NCBI GenBank assembly: GCA_022778745.1
Contig: JALFSR010000035.1
Span: forward strand, 1 to 33,813
Length of the DNA: 33,813 bases
DNA from: Clostridiales bacterium
Lineage (GTDB): Bacteria > Bacillota > Clostridia > Lachnospirales > Lachnospiraceae
Direction of reading: 5' to 3'
Shown: piece by piece, positions 1-7,443 of the stretch
How positions within the stretch are numbered: the first letter of the stretch is position 1
How the letters are laid out: the number at the start of each line of letters is the position of its first letter
The notes under the pieces: generated by a model
Seen by the model: the letters and a program-made list of their open reading frames with translations, nothing else
The model's database searches: none
What the model was told of the DNA's origin: nothing
Translations under genes and position numbers: made by a program

Positions 1-192
1 TGTAAATAATTGCATTTGACCGTTTTCAATGTATTGTCGGCAATGGTCTAACATTCCAAAGTTCTCAAAGTCATAAAAACGTCCGTTTTGGCATGGAAAA
101 AATAAAAATGGCTGACCTGCGTAACCATATACTTTGAATTCCATGTCTCTTTTCAAGCATTGACTATATTCTTTAAAATATTGAATATCCAT
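1..192 (-). CDS. Esterase-like alpha/beta hydrolase, N-terminal part (cut by window edge)
   Basis: The first 64 codons of a minus-strand gene are present; the rest lies beyond the left edge. The ATG at 192-190 follows an AAGGAG ribosome binding site with a 7-nt gap. The visible protein begins MDIQYFKEYS and contains KRDMEFKVYG, FPCQNGRFYDFENFG and a GQMQLF segment. This resembles the start of the esterase-D-like (PF00756) proteins found in many Clostridia, in which a small beta-sheet precedes the nucleophile elbow. The catalytic Ser, Asp and His would all lie outside the window, so activity cannot be judged. A promoter lies at 242-270. Family assignment rests on recalled similarity only. Confidence 0.72.
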   Translation of the reverse strand, partial: MDIQYFKEYSQCLKRDMEFKVYGYAGQPFLFFPCQNGRFYDFENFGMLDHCRQYIENGQMQLFT

Positions 193-241
193 AGCGTAAC
201 TCCTTTTCTTTCATTAATATTGATAAATTTAACTTTGTTTT

Positions 242-270
242 ATTATAACAGCGATTGTTTGATTTGTATA
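242..270 (-). promoter_or_regulatory. Probable sigma-A promoter for the esterase-like gene
   Basis: On the minus strand a -35-like TATACA (265-270) and a consensus -10 TATAAT (242-247) are separated by exactly 17 nt, about 50 nt before the ATG at 192. The -35 matches TTGACA at four of six positions. Confidence 0.5.
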
Positions 271-292
271 GTATTTTATCTATGATTTCCAA

Positions 293-1300
293 TTAGTCTT
301 TTTCCGCATCCATTTCTGTGTCAATCGGATGTCTTTGCAAAAATTGTTTTAATTCCTTTGGAATTTCTGAGAAATTTTGTCGGCGGGCAGCGGATTTTAG
401 CTGTCTTGCGTGGAAAGAAGAAATATCCATATAATCAGCGGTTGGGGAAATATTTTTGCTGTCAATTAAAATATGCAATAACAGCGAAGTACGCAAATCA
501 CTTAAACTATATGTTTTTGAAATGAACGCCTCATCCTTTAGCTTTGTCATATATTGCAATACATGACGCTGCAATGTACGAATTGAGTAAGGGCGTCCAT
601 TCGATGACTGAAACAAGCGATGTTCCTTGTCACAGAAAATAGCAGTTTCATGAGCCATTTGATAATTTTTTAGCATAAATCCTATTTGATCTGGTAAAAT
701 AATACCTCGTTTTCGCTCTTCTGCTTCTGTATTTTCCCTCTTAATTGTTAAATGCCATTTTCCCTCTTCAAAAAATAGATCCTCTGTTGATAAATGAATG
801 ACCTCACTTGTCCGAAGTCCGCATTGTGCTGCCACTGTTAAAATCGGATGTAGTTCTGGAGCATAGTCTTTTGATTTATGAATAATTGTCTGAATAATCG
901 AATCTGGAATTGATCCTGGAGGAGTCCGCTTTTCTGGAGACATTGATTGTAGTAATGTTCTTGGAAGAATGCGATCTGTGCGTCCATTTGGTATAATACC
1001 GTGTTCTTCCAAATAAGTAAAAAATGTCTTCATATTATAATAATAGCTTCTTCCTGTTGAAACAGACATTTCATTATTTTGAATGGCAGGAAAAATTGTC
1101 TGCTGAAAAAAATAAATGATTTGCAAACTTTCTGTATCTTCTGCTTCTACGTGATTTTCTTCACAAAAAAATAAAACATCATGACGAATATGAGAAAATT
1201 GAGGATGATCATCAAGCTGGTTTAATAAAAGACGAGTTTTTGGTGCAGAAAATGGATTAGCAGATTGTTGATTTTTGGAAATTAATTTTGTTTTTGGCAT
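293..1300 (-). CDS. Tyrosine-recombinase-like protein, degenerate catalytic site
   Basis: This 335-residue protein has the layout of a phage-integrase/XerCD-type recombinase: an N-terminal helical SAM-like DNA-binding part (about residues 40-125) and a C-terminal catalytic-like part (about 140-320). The Box I motif CGLRTSEV (arginine I) is clear, and a basic KRENTEAEERKRG hairpin follows where the catalytic lysine normally lies. Box II reads SLSDLRTSLLLH: arginine II is kept, but the usual HxxR histidine is Ser. No convincing His/Trp plus Tyr nucleophile follows; the region reads ADYMDISSFHARQL. It is therefore probably not an active recombinase, or is a divergent DNA-binding derivative. The ATG follows AAAGGAAATTCC. 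No attachment-site repeats or other phage genes were seen nearby. Confidence 0.7.
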   Translation of the reverse strand: MPKTKLISKNQQSANPFSAPKTRLLLNQLDDHPQFSHIRHDVLFFCEENHVEAEDTESLQIIYFFQQTIFPAIQNNEMSVSTGRSYYYNMKTFFTYLEEHGIIPNGRTDRILPRTLLQSMSPEKRTPPGSIPDSIIQTIIHKSKDYAPELHPILTVAAQCGLRTSEVIHLSTEDLFFEEGKWHLTIKRENTEAEERKRGIILPDQIGFMLKNYQMAHETAIFCDKEHRLFQSSNGRPYSIRTLQRHVLQYMTKLKDEAFISKTYSLSDLRTSLLLHILIDSKNISPTADYMDISSFHARQLKSAARRQNFSEIPKELKQFLQRHPIDTEMDAEKD

Positions 1301-1392
1301 GGAATTTCCTTTCTTGATTATTATTTTGTGGGGTTGTGGGTGGCGTGTTTTATATTTTATTGTTACACGTCATATTATTTTTTATTAAATAT

Positions 1393-1421
1393 ATTTTATC
1401 ATATTTTTTTCTCTTTGTCCA
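1393..1421 (-). promoter_or_regulatory. Sigma-A promoter for the recombinase-like gene
   Basis: On the minus strand TGGACA (1416-1421, five of six -35 positions) and TAAAAT (1393-1398, five of six -10 positions) are separated by 17 nt. The start codon at 1300 is about 90 nt downstream, leaving a fairly long AT-rich 5' leader. Confidence 0.6.
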
Positions 1422-1471
1422 TTATTTTTATAAAAATAAATCAAACTTTTTAGCTTATCTTATACTTTTGC

Positions 1472-1505
1472 AAAAAAATACCGTGCCATTTTACTGACAC
1501 AGTAT
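1472..1505 (-). terminator. Rho-independent terminator downstream of the YdjM-like gene
   Basis: Read on the minus strand, ATACTGTG and CACGGTAT form an 8-bp stem (one G-U pair) around a 12-nt loop, followed at once by seven T residues. It begins 28 nt after the stop of the YdjM-like gene at 1533. Confidence 0.75.
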
Positions 1506-1532
1506 CTTTGCCTAATTTTTTAGCAAAAACAA

Positions 1533-2045
1533 CTATAAAAATCGTCTCCAAGCATAATAAACTCCTGCTACTCCACAGAATATAATCACAGTAATTGCGG
1601 TTTCAAATCTTCCTCCACTTCTGCGATCAAACAAACTATAACATCTTTTAGAAAATGGCCATGCCAATGGAATCCCTCTTGATGTAAACATATCTAAAAA
1701 AAGATGTCCCGCATATCCTATCGTAATTCCGAACCTTGCAGCCATTACACAACTATTTCCTGAGTTTATTGACCAATACCACATTCCAGCATATAGCAAT
1801 GCTAATGCTAACAGTGAGTGAAAAAAAGTTCGATGCCCAACTATTTTTTGGATAAGAAAGGAAATTGGCTTGAATATTTTTCCTATTGCACTTGTCGGAA
1901 CATCAATATCTGGAAGCAAATTTCCAATCATACACGTTCCTGCCGCTACTGCTGTTGGAATAATTGGCACTCCTCCCATAAATTCATGATATAATACAAG
2001 TGTTCCACATAATCCTCCAAATATAAGATGATTTTTTCCTGTCAT
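1533..2045 (-). CDS. YdjM-like membrane-bound metal-dependent hydrolase family protein (DUF457)
   Basis: This 170-residue protein has several hydrophobic segments (about residues 8-28, 78-92, 103-118 and 148-166). Conserved polar motifs include GNLLPDIDVPTS, GHRTFFHSLL and GYAGHLFLDMFTSRGIPLAWPF. The D-x-D, HR...H and H-x-x-x-D residues are those of the LexA-regulated YdjM/DUF457 family, proposed to be membrane-bound metal-dependent hydrolases. The substrate is unknown. A 7-bp inverted repeat lies just upstream (2068-2090) and a good terminator just downstream, so it is probably transcribed alone or with the MBL-fold gene before it. The ribosome binding site is weak (AGGT, 8 nt before the ATG). 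Confidence 0.8.
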   Translation of the reverse strand: MTGKNHLIFGGLCGTLVLYHEFMGGVPIIPTAVAAGTCMIGNLLPDIDVPTSAIGKIFKPISFLIQKIVGHRTFFHSLLALALLYAGMWYWSINSGNSCVMAARFGITIGYAGHLFLDMFTSRGIPLAWPFSKRCYSLFDRRSGGRFETAITVIIFCGVAGVYYAWRRFL

Positions 2046-2067
2046 AACCGTTACCTAAATCTTGCCT

Positions 2068-2090
2068 AATCAAGCTGTACTCACTTGATT
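2068..2090. repeat. 7-bp inverted repeat upstream of the YdjM-like gene
   Basis: AATCAAG (2068-2074) and CTTGATT (2084-2090) are perfect inverted copies separated by 9 nt. They lie 23-45 nt before the YdjM-like start codon and 36 nt after the MBL-fold stop codon. No T-tract follows on the minus strand, so a terminator is unlikely; an operator or leader hairpin is possible. Confidence 0.4.
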
Positions 2091-2125
2091 CTATCCTTTC
2101 TTGTATATTTTACTATTCTATTAAC

Positions 2126-2938
2126 TTATTGTATCTCAATTACATCTAAATCATCTGGTACAAATGCATCTCCAGAAAATACAGTTCGTAGTTCTTCTAA
2201 ATATAAACTTTTTCTATTTTTTATATTTTTATCTTCTGTATGATATAAAATTAAATGTTTCACTTCTAATTTTGCTGCCATTTTTCCAGAATCAATTACT
2301 GTACTATGATATTTTTCATGAGGCTTGAACTTATCTTTTTGTGATTCTAAACAAAATGCCTCACTCATTAACCAGTCGCTTTCTTTGACAAATACTTCAC
2401 ATCGCTCGTTGTATGGTTCATCTCCCAAACAAGTGATCTTTGTCCCATCTGGAAGCTTTGCCGTGAATCCAAACTGTTTTATTTTTGTAGAATAAATATC
2501 AAAAAATGTAATCTGCATTCCAACAGCCATAATTTGTGCTGCATTTTCTACTTCATGAATAAGGATACGATCATCCATATATTTTAAAAATTTTTTCACT
2601 AATGTCAGCTGACAAAATATATTTAACACTTCTGCAGCTTCTTTATGACAATACAATTCAAATTTTCCTTCAAATGTCTTTGCTTCCATCATTGATGCGA
2701 TCTTTCGGATAATCCAAATGGCACCGAGAATATGGTCAGTATGACAATGTGTTATAATCATTTTATGCATATTGGAATAAGGAATATCTGCCAGCTCGAC
2801 CTGTCTCAAAATTCCATTTCCGCCTCCTGCATCAACTAATAAATACTCATTTCCATCACTTATTGCAAAACAAGTATTATAACATTTTGTTACCATCGCA
2901 TTTCCCGTTCCAAGCATAATAATTTTATATTGATTCAT
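2126..2938 (-). CDS. MBL-fold metallohydrolase (RNase Z-like family)
   Basis: This protein of about 270 residues has the metallo-beta-lactamase signature THCHTDH and an N-terminal strand IIMLGTGNAM. Further metal-ligand candidates are the Asp in KITCLGDEPYN and the His in LILYHTED near the C terminus. The layout suits the RNase Z/arylsulfatase-like branch of the superfamily; the substrate cannot be told from sequence. The start is uncertain. A GTG at 2962 gives eight extra residues but is only 3 nt from the AGGAG. The ATG at 2938 (MNQYKIIMLG) matches family starts better but lacks its own binding site; it is preceded by a four-codon mini-ORF that could deliver ribosomes to it. Confidence 0.83.
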   Translation of the reverse strand: MNQYKIIMLGTGNAMVTKCYNTCFAISDGNEYLLVDAGGGNGILRQVELADIPYSNMHKMIITHCHTDHILGAIWIIRKIASMMEAKTFEGKFELYCHKEAAEVLNIFCQLTLVKKFLKYMDDRILIHEVENAAQIMAVGMQITFFDIYSTKIKQFGFTAKLPDGTKITCLGDEPYNERCEVFVKESDWLMSEAFCLESQKDKFKPHEKYHSTVIDSGKMAAKLEVKHLILYHTEDKNIKNRKSLYLEELRTVFSGDAFVPDDLDVIEIQ

Positions 2939-2942
2939 TTTT

Positions 2943-2957
2943 CTAAATAGGCGGCAT
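2943..2957 (-). other. Possible four-codon leader ORF (MPPI-stop) before the MBL-fold gene
   Basis: On the minus strand an AGGAG (2966-2970) has an ideal 8-nt gap to ATG CCG CCT ATT TAG. The TAG is followed by AAAA and then the ATG of the MBL-fold gene. The good binding site therefore fits the mini-ORF better than either start of the main gene, suggesting termination-reinitiation. This is inference from spacing only. Confidence 0.3.
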
Positions 2958-3067
2958 GCCACCTGCTCCTCTCTTCTTAATTAAAATTTCAACAAATAAC
3001 AGGCGTATGAAAAAACTTAATAAATTTAAATCACACTTCCACCAAAACGCCAATAATATTCACAAAG

Positions 3068-3120
3068 AAATGCCATGAAGTCATCGATTCTTTCAGAAAA
3101 GGATGCCTTCCTGGCATTTT
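3068..3120 (-). terminator. Long imperfect stem-loop after the cytidylate-kinase-like gene
   Basis: ATGCCAGGAAG pairs with CTTCATGGCAT (one mismatch), and the enclosed bases can extend the stem further (CATC with GATG). On the minus strand it is followed by TTTCTTTG; on the plus strand by TTTTTAT. It starts 14 nt past the stop at 3134, so a terminator, possibly acting in both directions, is the simplest reading. Confidence 0.55.
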
Positions 3121-3133
3121 TATGATAAAGCTA

Positions 3134-3766
3134 TTACTTTTTCTTTGTACGATCTTTTATTTTTAAATATTCTAAAATCAGATCTACTGTTCCTTCAACT
3201 CCAAGCTTTGTACTGTTCAGGCAAAGGTCATAGCTGGCGGCATCTCCCCACTTCTTATTTGAATAGTAGTTATAATAGCTCGCTCTTTTTTTATCTGTCT
3301 TTGTAATTGTATCTTTTGCCTTATCTCTTGGCATTTTGTACAAATCAGAGATTCGCTTAATTTTTGCTTCTTTATCTCCGCAGATAAAAACAGATACCAT
3401 ATTTGGATGTTCTGCAAGTGCATAGTCAGCACAACGACCTACGATTACACAGCTTTCTTCCTCCGCTAGCTTCTTAATCGTATCAAACTGAGCCAAAAAT
3501 ACTTTATGGTTCAACGGCATATCTAAAAATGAAGAGGTCGTATATCCCATAGAATATGTATCCATAACGAGGGAATAGAGAAAACTATTTGTTGGCTTTT
3601 CATCATGCGTCTCAAATAATTCTTTACACAAACCGCTCTGCTTTGCCGCCAATGTAAGAAGTTCTTTATCATAACATTTTATGTTTAACTTCTCAGCCAA
3701 GCGATTACCAATTACACGACCGCCGCTGCCGCACTCTCTTCCGATTGTAATAACAAGATTACTCAT
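3134..3766 (-). CDS. Cytidylate kinase-like family protein
   Basis: This 210-residue protein starts MSNLVITIGRECGSGG, where GRECGSGG is a P-loop of the cytidylate-kinase-like family (PF13189) common in Clostridia. Further family-like features are KCYDKELL, an SCVIVGRCADYAL strand and a lid-like region rich in Arg and Lys (KEAKIKRISDLY...DKAKDTITKTDKKRASYYNYYS). It differs from the canonical Cmk, so its nucleotide substrate is unknown. The ATG at 3766 is chosen over an in-frame upstream ATG at 3817 because AAAGGGG lies 8 nt before it. A strong promoter precedes it and a stem-loop follows, so it is probably a single-gene unit. Confidence 0.83.
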   Translation of the reverse strand: MSNLVITIGRECGSGGRVIGNRLAEKLNIKCYDKELLTLAAKQSGLCKELFETHDEKPTNSFLYSLVMDTYSMGYTTSSFLDMPLNHKVFLAQFDTIKKLAEEESCVIVGRCADYALAEHPNMVSVFICGDKEAKIKRISDLYKMPRDKAKDTITKTDKKRASYYNYYSNKKWGDAASYDLCLNSTKLGVEGTVDLILEYLKIKDRTKKK

Positions 3767-3797
3767 AAAATCGCCCCTTTCAAAAAATCTACTTATT

Positions 3798-3826
3798 ATT
3801 ATATAATATTTATACAAAATTTACAA
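3798..3826 (-). promoter_or_regulatory. Sigma-A promoter for the cytidylate-kinase-like gene
   Basis: On the minus strand TTGTAA (3821-3826) and the consensus TATAAT (3798-3803) are 17 nt apart. The start codon at 3766 is about 32 nt downstream of the -10. The same -35/-10 pair and spacing occur before the YdcF-like gene. Confidence 0.65.
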
Positions 3827-3888
3827 TATATTTTTTATAAAATACATTATTTTTTTATAAAATAATATGATATTGACGATTTCTATGA

Positions 3889-4794
3889 CTATTTTCGCAA
3901 TGCTATTATCAGTTTCTTAAAATACTCTGGACAATCTGCTGAAAACTCCATATATTTTTGTGTACGAGGATGAATAAACCCAAGAACATATGCATGAAGA
4001 CATTGTCCTTGTAATGAAAATGGGCATTTTCCTGGACCATATACCACATCTCCAAGCAATGGATGACCAATACTTGCCATATGCACACGAATTTGATGCG
4101 TTCGTCCTGTCTCTAATTGACACTCAATCCACGTATACTGTCCAAATCGTTCCAAAACTCGATAATGTGTAATGGCTTCTTTTCCATTTTTCACATGAAT
4201 CGCCATTTTTTTTCGATCATTTGGATGACGCCCAATCGGCGCATTGACCGTTCCTTCGTCTTCTTTTATATTTCCATGTACAATAGCATAATATCGTCTT
4301 GTAATACTATGCTCTTTTAATTGCTGTGCAATACAGTTATGAGAGTAATCATTCTTGCATGCAATTATTACCCCCGTAGTATCCATATCAATTCGATGCA
4401 CAATTCCTGGACGCATCACTCCATTAATCCCCGATAAATCTTTACAGTGATAGAGCAATGCATTAACAAGCGTACCAGTATAATGTCCCGCTGCTGGGTG
4501 AACAACCATGCCTTTTGGCTTATTTACTAAGATAACATCCTCATCTTCGTATAGTATATCTAAGGCCATCTCTTCTGGAACAACCTCTAATTGTTCTGGT
4601 TCAGGAATTGAGACACAAACACAATCTCCAAGTGCTACTTTATAACTCGGCTTTACAATTTTTCCATTTACAGTGACATCACCAGAGGCACAAAGCTTTT
4701 GTAAAAAGGAACGAGTCAAATCCTCAAACTGTTGAGAAAGCATTTTATCAATCCGGTTTCCTGCTTGTTCTTCCGTTACAATCCATTCTTCCAC
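3889..4794 (-). CDS. rluD: RluA/RluD-family 23S rRNA pseudouridine synthase
   Basis: This 301-residue protein has an N-terminal S4 RNA-binding domain (about residues 12-75, including NRIDKMLSQ and DVTVNGKIVKPSYKV). A RluA-type catalytic domain follows, with GIVHRIDMDTTGV containing the catalytic Asp, and GRTHQIRVHMASIGHPLLGD. Family members convert uridines in helix 69 or related sites of 23S rRNA to pseudouridine; the exact target here is not determined. It follows lspA by about 60 nt, the lspA-ylyB order known in Bacillus. The start is ambiguous: ATG at 4800 is 1 nt from AGGAGG, while GTG at 4794 has a 7-nt gap and is preferred. Confidence 0.9.
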   Translation of the reverse strand: MEEWIVTEEQAGNRIDKMLSQQFEDLTRSFLQKLCASGDVTVNGKIVKPSYKVALGDCVCVSIPEPEQLEVVPEEMALDILYEDEDVILVNKPKGMVVHPAAGHYTGTLVNALLYHCKDLSGINGVMRPGIVHRIDMDTTGVIIACKNDYSHNCIAQQLKEHSITRRYYAIVHGNIKEDEGTVNAPIGRHPNDRKKMAIHVKNGKEAITHYRVLERFGQYTWIECQLETGRTHQIRVHMASIGHPLLGDVVYGPGKCPFSLQGQCLHAYVLGFIHPRTQKYMEFSADCPEYFKKLIIALRK

Positions 4795-4858
4795 TCTCAT
4801 TCCTCCTAATAATTATCCATAATTTTGATTTTCTATCTTGCTGCGCTTTCTATAGATC

Positions 4859-5362
4859 CTAATTTTTATGACTCTTTTTTAATACTTCGAAATCCTCATC
4901 TTTATAATAAAAGAAACTGAGAAGAATCATCGTGACCATAGAAACGACAACATAACAGTCTGCTACATTGAAAATTGGAAAATTGATCCATTTAAAATAA
5001 AGGAAGTCAACTACATACCCATTACAAATACGGTCAATAAAATTTCCAACTGCACCTGCTGCTACGACAACTGCTACAATTTTCATTGGCAAATATTTCT
5101 TTGTATTTGGAATTTTTGCAAACATCCATAAAATTCCTATTAAAATTATACTCGTCACAATAATTAATAAAATTCTCTTATTTTGCAGCACGCCAAATGC
5201 AGCTCCATGATTTTCAAAATAATAAAATTCAAACACGCCATCTAACAATACAAATGGTGTATTTCCTTTTAATTTAATAACCGCAAGCCATTTTGTCCAT
5301 TGATCAAACATAACTAATACAGCAAATGCAACAATGCTTATAAACCAATGTTTTATTTTCAT
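4859..5362 (-). CDS. lspA: Lipoprotein signal peptidase (signal peptidase II)
   Basis: This 167-residue integral membrane aspartic protease removes signal peptides from diacylated prolipoproteins. Four hydrophobic segments are visible (about residues 7-24, 65-85, 95-113 and 134-155). Family motifs are NHGAAFGVL, the first catalytic Asp in GNFIDR, a GYVVDF loop and the second catalytic Asp in FNVADCY. The length is normal. The ATG has a good AAGGGAATCATT leader. The gene starts 13 nt after aroB and precedes rluD, forming an aroB-lspA-rluD unit. Confidence 0.95.
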   Translation of the reverse strand: MKIKHWFISIVAFAVLVMFDQWTKWLAVIKLKGNTPFVLLDGVFEFYYFENHGAAFGVLQNKRILLIIVTSIILIGILWMFAKIPNTKKYLPMKIVAVVVAAGAVGNFIDRICNGYVVDFLYFKWINFPIFNVADCYVVVSMVTMILLSFFYYKDEDFEVLKKSHKN

Positions 5363-5375
5363 AATGATTCCCTTC

Positions 5376-6464
5376 TTAACTCAATACTTCTCTTAAAGCA
5401 ACTGCCATTTCTTCTCGTGTGACAGTGCGATCAACAATTCCCTTTCCGATTGCTTCTAATAATACAAATTTAATCTGTCCTGCAATCATCTTTTTATCAT
5501 TTTTTGTTGTATCAAGCACTTCTTCGGCATCTAATCCGTCTGTCGCAATAGGAAGTTCAAATGCTTGAATCATCTGTTTTAACTGTTCTACTTCATGTTC
5601 TGTCAGCAAACCTCTATTACGACTCATTTGTGCAGCTGCCACCATTCCGATTGCAACACATTCTCCATGATAAAGTGCAAAATTTTTCTTTTTCTCAATC
5701 GCATGTCCTAGCGTATGTCCTAAATTAAGCAGTGCACGTACACTATGTTCAAATGGGTCTTCTTCTACTACATCTCGCTTTGTATCGCAGCTCACTGAAA
5801 CCATATGAAGAATCGCCTCTGGCTCTCGCTTTTTAATTTCTTCTATATGTTCGGATAACCACTGATAAAATTCTGGACGACGAATTAATCCATATTTAAT
5901 GACTTCTCCCATACCAGATAAATAAATACGGTGATCCAATGTGGAAAGCGTTGCGAAATTCATATATACAAGCTTAGGCATACAAAATGCACCAACCATA
6001 TTTTTGTATTGATCAAAGTCAACTCCCGTCTTTCCTCCAACACTGCTGTCAACTTGTGCTAGTAATGTCGTAGGAACTTGAATAAAATCAATTCCTCTTA
6101 CATAAGTAGCAGCTGTAAAACCAGTCAAATCTCCGATTACACCTCCCCCAAGCGCAAGAAGCATATCATTTCGGTCAAATTTTTCTTCAATTAATACAGT
6201 ATATAAGTCACGTACTGTATCTAATGTTTTATATTGTTCCCCTGCTGGAAACGTAAATACAATCACTTTTTTTACTTCATCTTTTAATAAGTTTTCTATC
6301 TGTGCTGCATAAAGCGGTCCTACTGTCGTATCTGTTACAATACAAATTCGTTTATTCTCTGCTCCAAGCTTTTTTAATTCTGACACAAGCAAATCAAAAG
6401 AGTGTTCCATCACAATATCATAGATTGCTGTTCCATCCTGATGTACTGTAATTCTATTTTCCAT
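5376..6464 (-). CDS. aroB: 3-dehydroquinate synthase
   Basis: This 362-residue enzyme converts DAHP to 3-dehydroquinate, the second step of the shikimate pathway. Visible signatures are the NAD-binding GGGVIGDLTGF, QVPTTLLAQVDSSVGGKTG, the metal-binding NLGHTLGHAIE and HGECVAIGM. The length matches bacterial AroB. The second ATG (6464, MENRITV) is chosen because AAGAGG lies 9 nt before it and directly abuts the first ATG at 6473. No other shikimate gene is nearby; aroB leads an operon with lspA and rluD. About 205 nt separate it from ylmH, with an operator-like palindrome in the gap. Confidence 0.95.
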   Translation of the reverse strand: MENRITVHQDGTAIYDIVMEHSFDLLVSELKKLGAENKRICIVTDTTVGPLYAAQIENLLKDEVKKVIVFTFPAGEQYKTLDTVRDLYTVLIEEKFDRNDMLLALGGGVIGDLTGFTAATYVRGIDFIQVPTTLLAQVDSSVGGKTGVDFDQYKNMVGAFCMPKLVYMNFATLSTLDHRIYLSGMGEVIKYGLIRRPEFYQWLSEHIEEIKKREPEAILHMVSVSCDTKRDVVEEDPFEHSVRALLNLGHTLGHAIEKKKNFALYHGECVAIGMVAAAQMSRNRGLLTEHEVEQLKQMIQAFELPIATDGLDAEEVLDTTKNDKKMIAGQIKFVLLEAIGKGIVDRTVTREEMAVALREVLS

Positions 6465-6632
6465 AATCTCCATCCTCTTTTCTTTTATTATATATGAAAA
6501 CGAATGTATGATGTACTCCCATTACTTATCCTATACGTATCGTACTCCTATCACTCGCAATCGTCTTAACGTGTTTTTCTTTTTTTATAACCCTTTTTAT
6601 TAACTTTTATCATAACTCAATCATCAATACTT

Positions 6633-6648
6633 TTTTTGTAAACAAAAA
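6633..6648. promoter_or_regulatory. Operator-like palindrome upstream of aroB
   Basis: TTTTTGT-AA-ACAAAAA is a 16-nt inverted repeat with a 2-nt centre, in the gap between ylmH and aroB. A nearly identical 14-nt core occurs over the YdcF-like promoter (30154-30167). No good promoter hexamers were found around this copy, so its role is uncertain. Confidence 0.4.
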
Positions 6649-6678
6649 TATATATCTATTTTTCCAGCAAACCTCTGT

Positions 6679-7434
6679 CTATTCATACAACCCTAACTTC
6701 ACAAAATATCTTCCTTTTTTCGTTTGATTTTCTTTTCCTTCATAACGAAACTTCCCAAATCCTCTTACTGAGACAATATCTCCCTCTTTTAATAAATGAC
6801 TATTTGATGTAATCACTTTTCCATTGATAAATACTTTTTCGCCTGCAATCAATCCTGTCATTTTACTCCTTGATGTATGAAATGCAAGACTAATGATTGC
6901 GTCTAAACGCTCCGAAGCGATACTTCCCTTTATCTCCTTTCGTTTTGGCTCGTAATGGAACTGTTCCATAGCCAATTTTTCACACGCTATTGGTGTATGA
7001 CGAACACGCTCTAAATGTGCTGCAATATAATCCCCAATTTCTTCTATACAGATCACTTTACAAGAATCTTCTTCTAAAATAAGATCCCCAATTTTTCCTC
7101 TGACAATTCCAAGATTTAAAATTGCTCCTAAATAATCTCTATGTGTAAGCTTTTCTGCAAACTTTATGCTGCGTGGAACAATCTTTAATATACATAAAGG
7201 AGCCTGGGCGAAAAGTCCGGCTCCTATCGGTATAAAGCATACTTGTTTGCGTTCTGCCAGGGGATACCCTCCGTCGAGTACATATGTAACTGGCGGCAGT
7301 TGATCTGCAATAGAAAGAAACACATTTTGTTCATTTAGATTCAAAAAATCGCTAAATACGGCATAATCTCTTTGATCTGCCGTCTGCGCCAAATCAGATA
7401 AATGTTTGCATAAAATCTGCTCTTTCTTTATCAT
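6679..7434 (-). CDS. ylmH: YlmH-like RNA-binding protein (S4 domain), division-cluster gene
   Basis: This 251-residue protein belongs to the YlmH/Sll1252 family, found beside sepF in Gram-positive division clusters. The N-terminal two thirds has family segments such as AVFSDFLNLNEQ, HRDYLGAILNLGIVRGKIGDI-like (here IGDLILE) and IGDYIAAHLERV. A C-terminal S4 RNA-binding domain starts at about residue 175 (ERLDAIISLAF...KVFINGKVI...EGDIVSVRGFGKFRY). Recent work links YlmH-type proteins to ribosome-associated quality control, while the neighbourhood links it to division. The ATG follows AGGAGATTGGT and lies 9 nt after the sepF stop. ylmG and divIVA, common neighbours in Bacillus, are not present. 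Confidence 0.9.
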   Translation of the reverse strand: MIKKEQILCKHLSDLAQTADQRDYAVFSDFLNLNEQNVFLSIADQLPPVTYVLDGGYPLAERKQVCFIPIGAGLFAQAPLCILKIVPRSIKFAEKLTHRDYLGAILNLGIVRGKIGDLILEEDSCKVICIEEIGDYIAAHLERVRHTPIACEKLAMEQFHYEPKRKEIKGSIASERLDAIISLAFHTSRSKMTGLIAGEKVFINGKVITSNSHLLKEGDIVSVRGFGKFRYEGKENQTKKGRYFVKLGLYE

Positions 7435-7443
7435 ACCAATCTC

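Noticed and set aside
6474-6678. Riboswitch or divIVA remnant in the gap between ylmH and aroB
   Set aside because: I could not recognise a known aptamer, a transcription-stop hairpin or any DivIVA-like codons. Only the palindrome and loosely repeated GTACTCC strings are visible.
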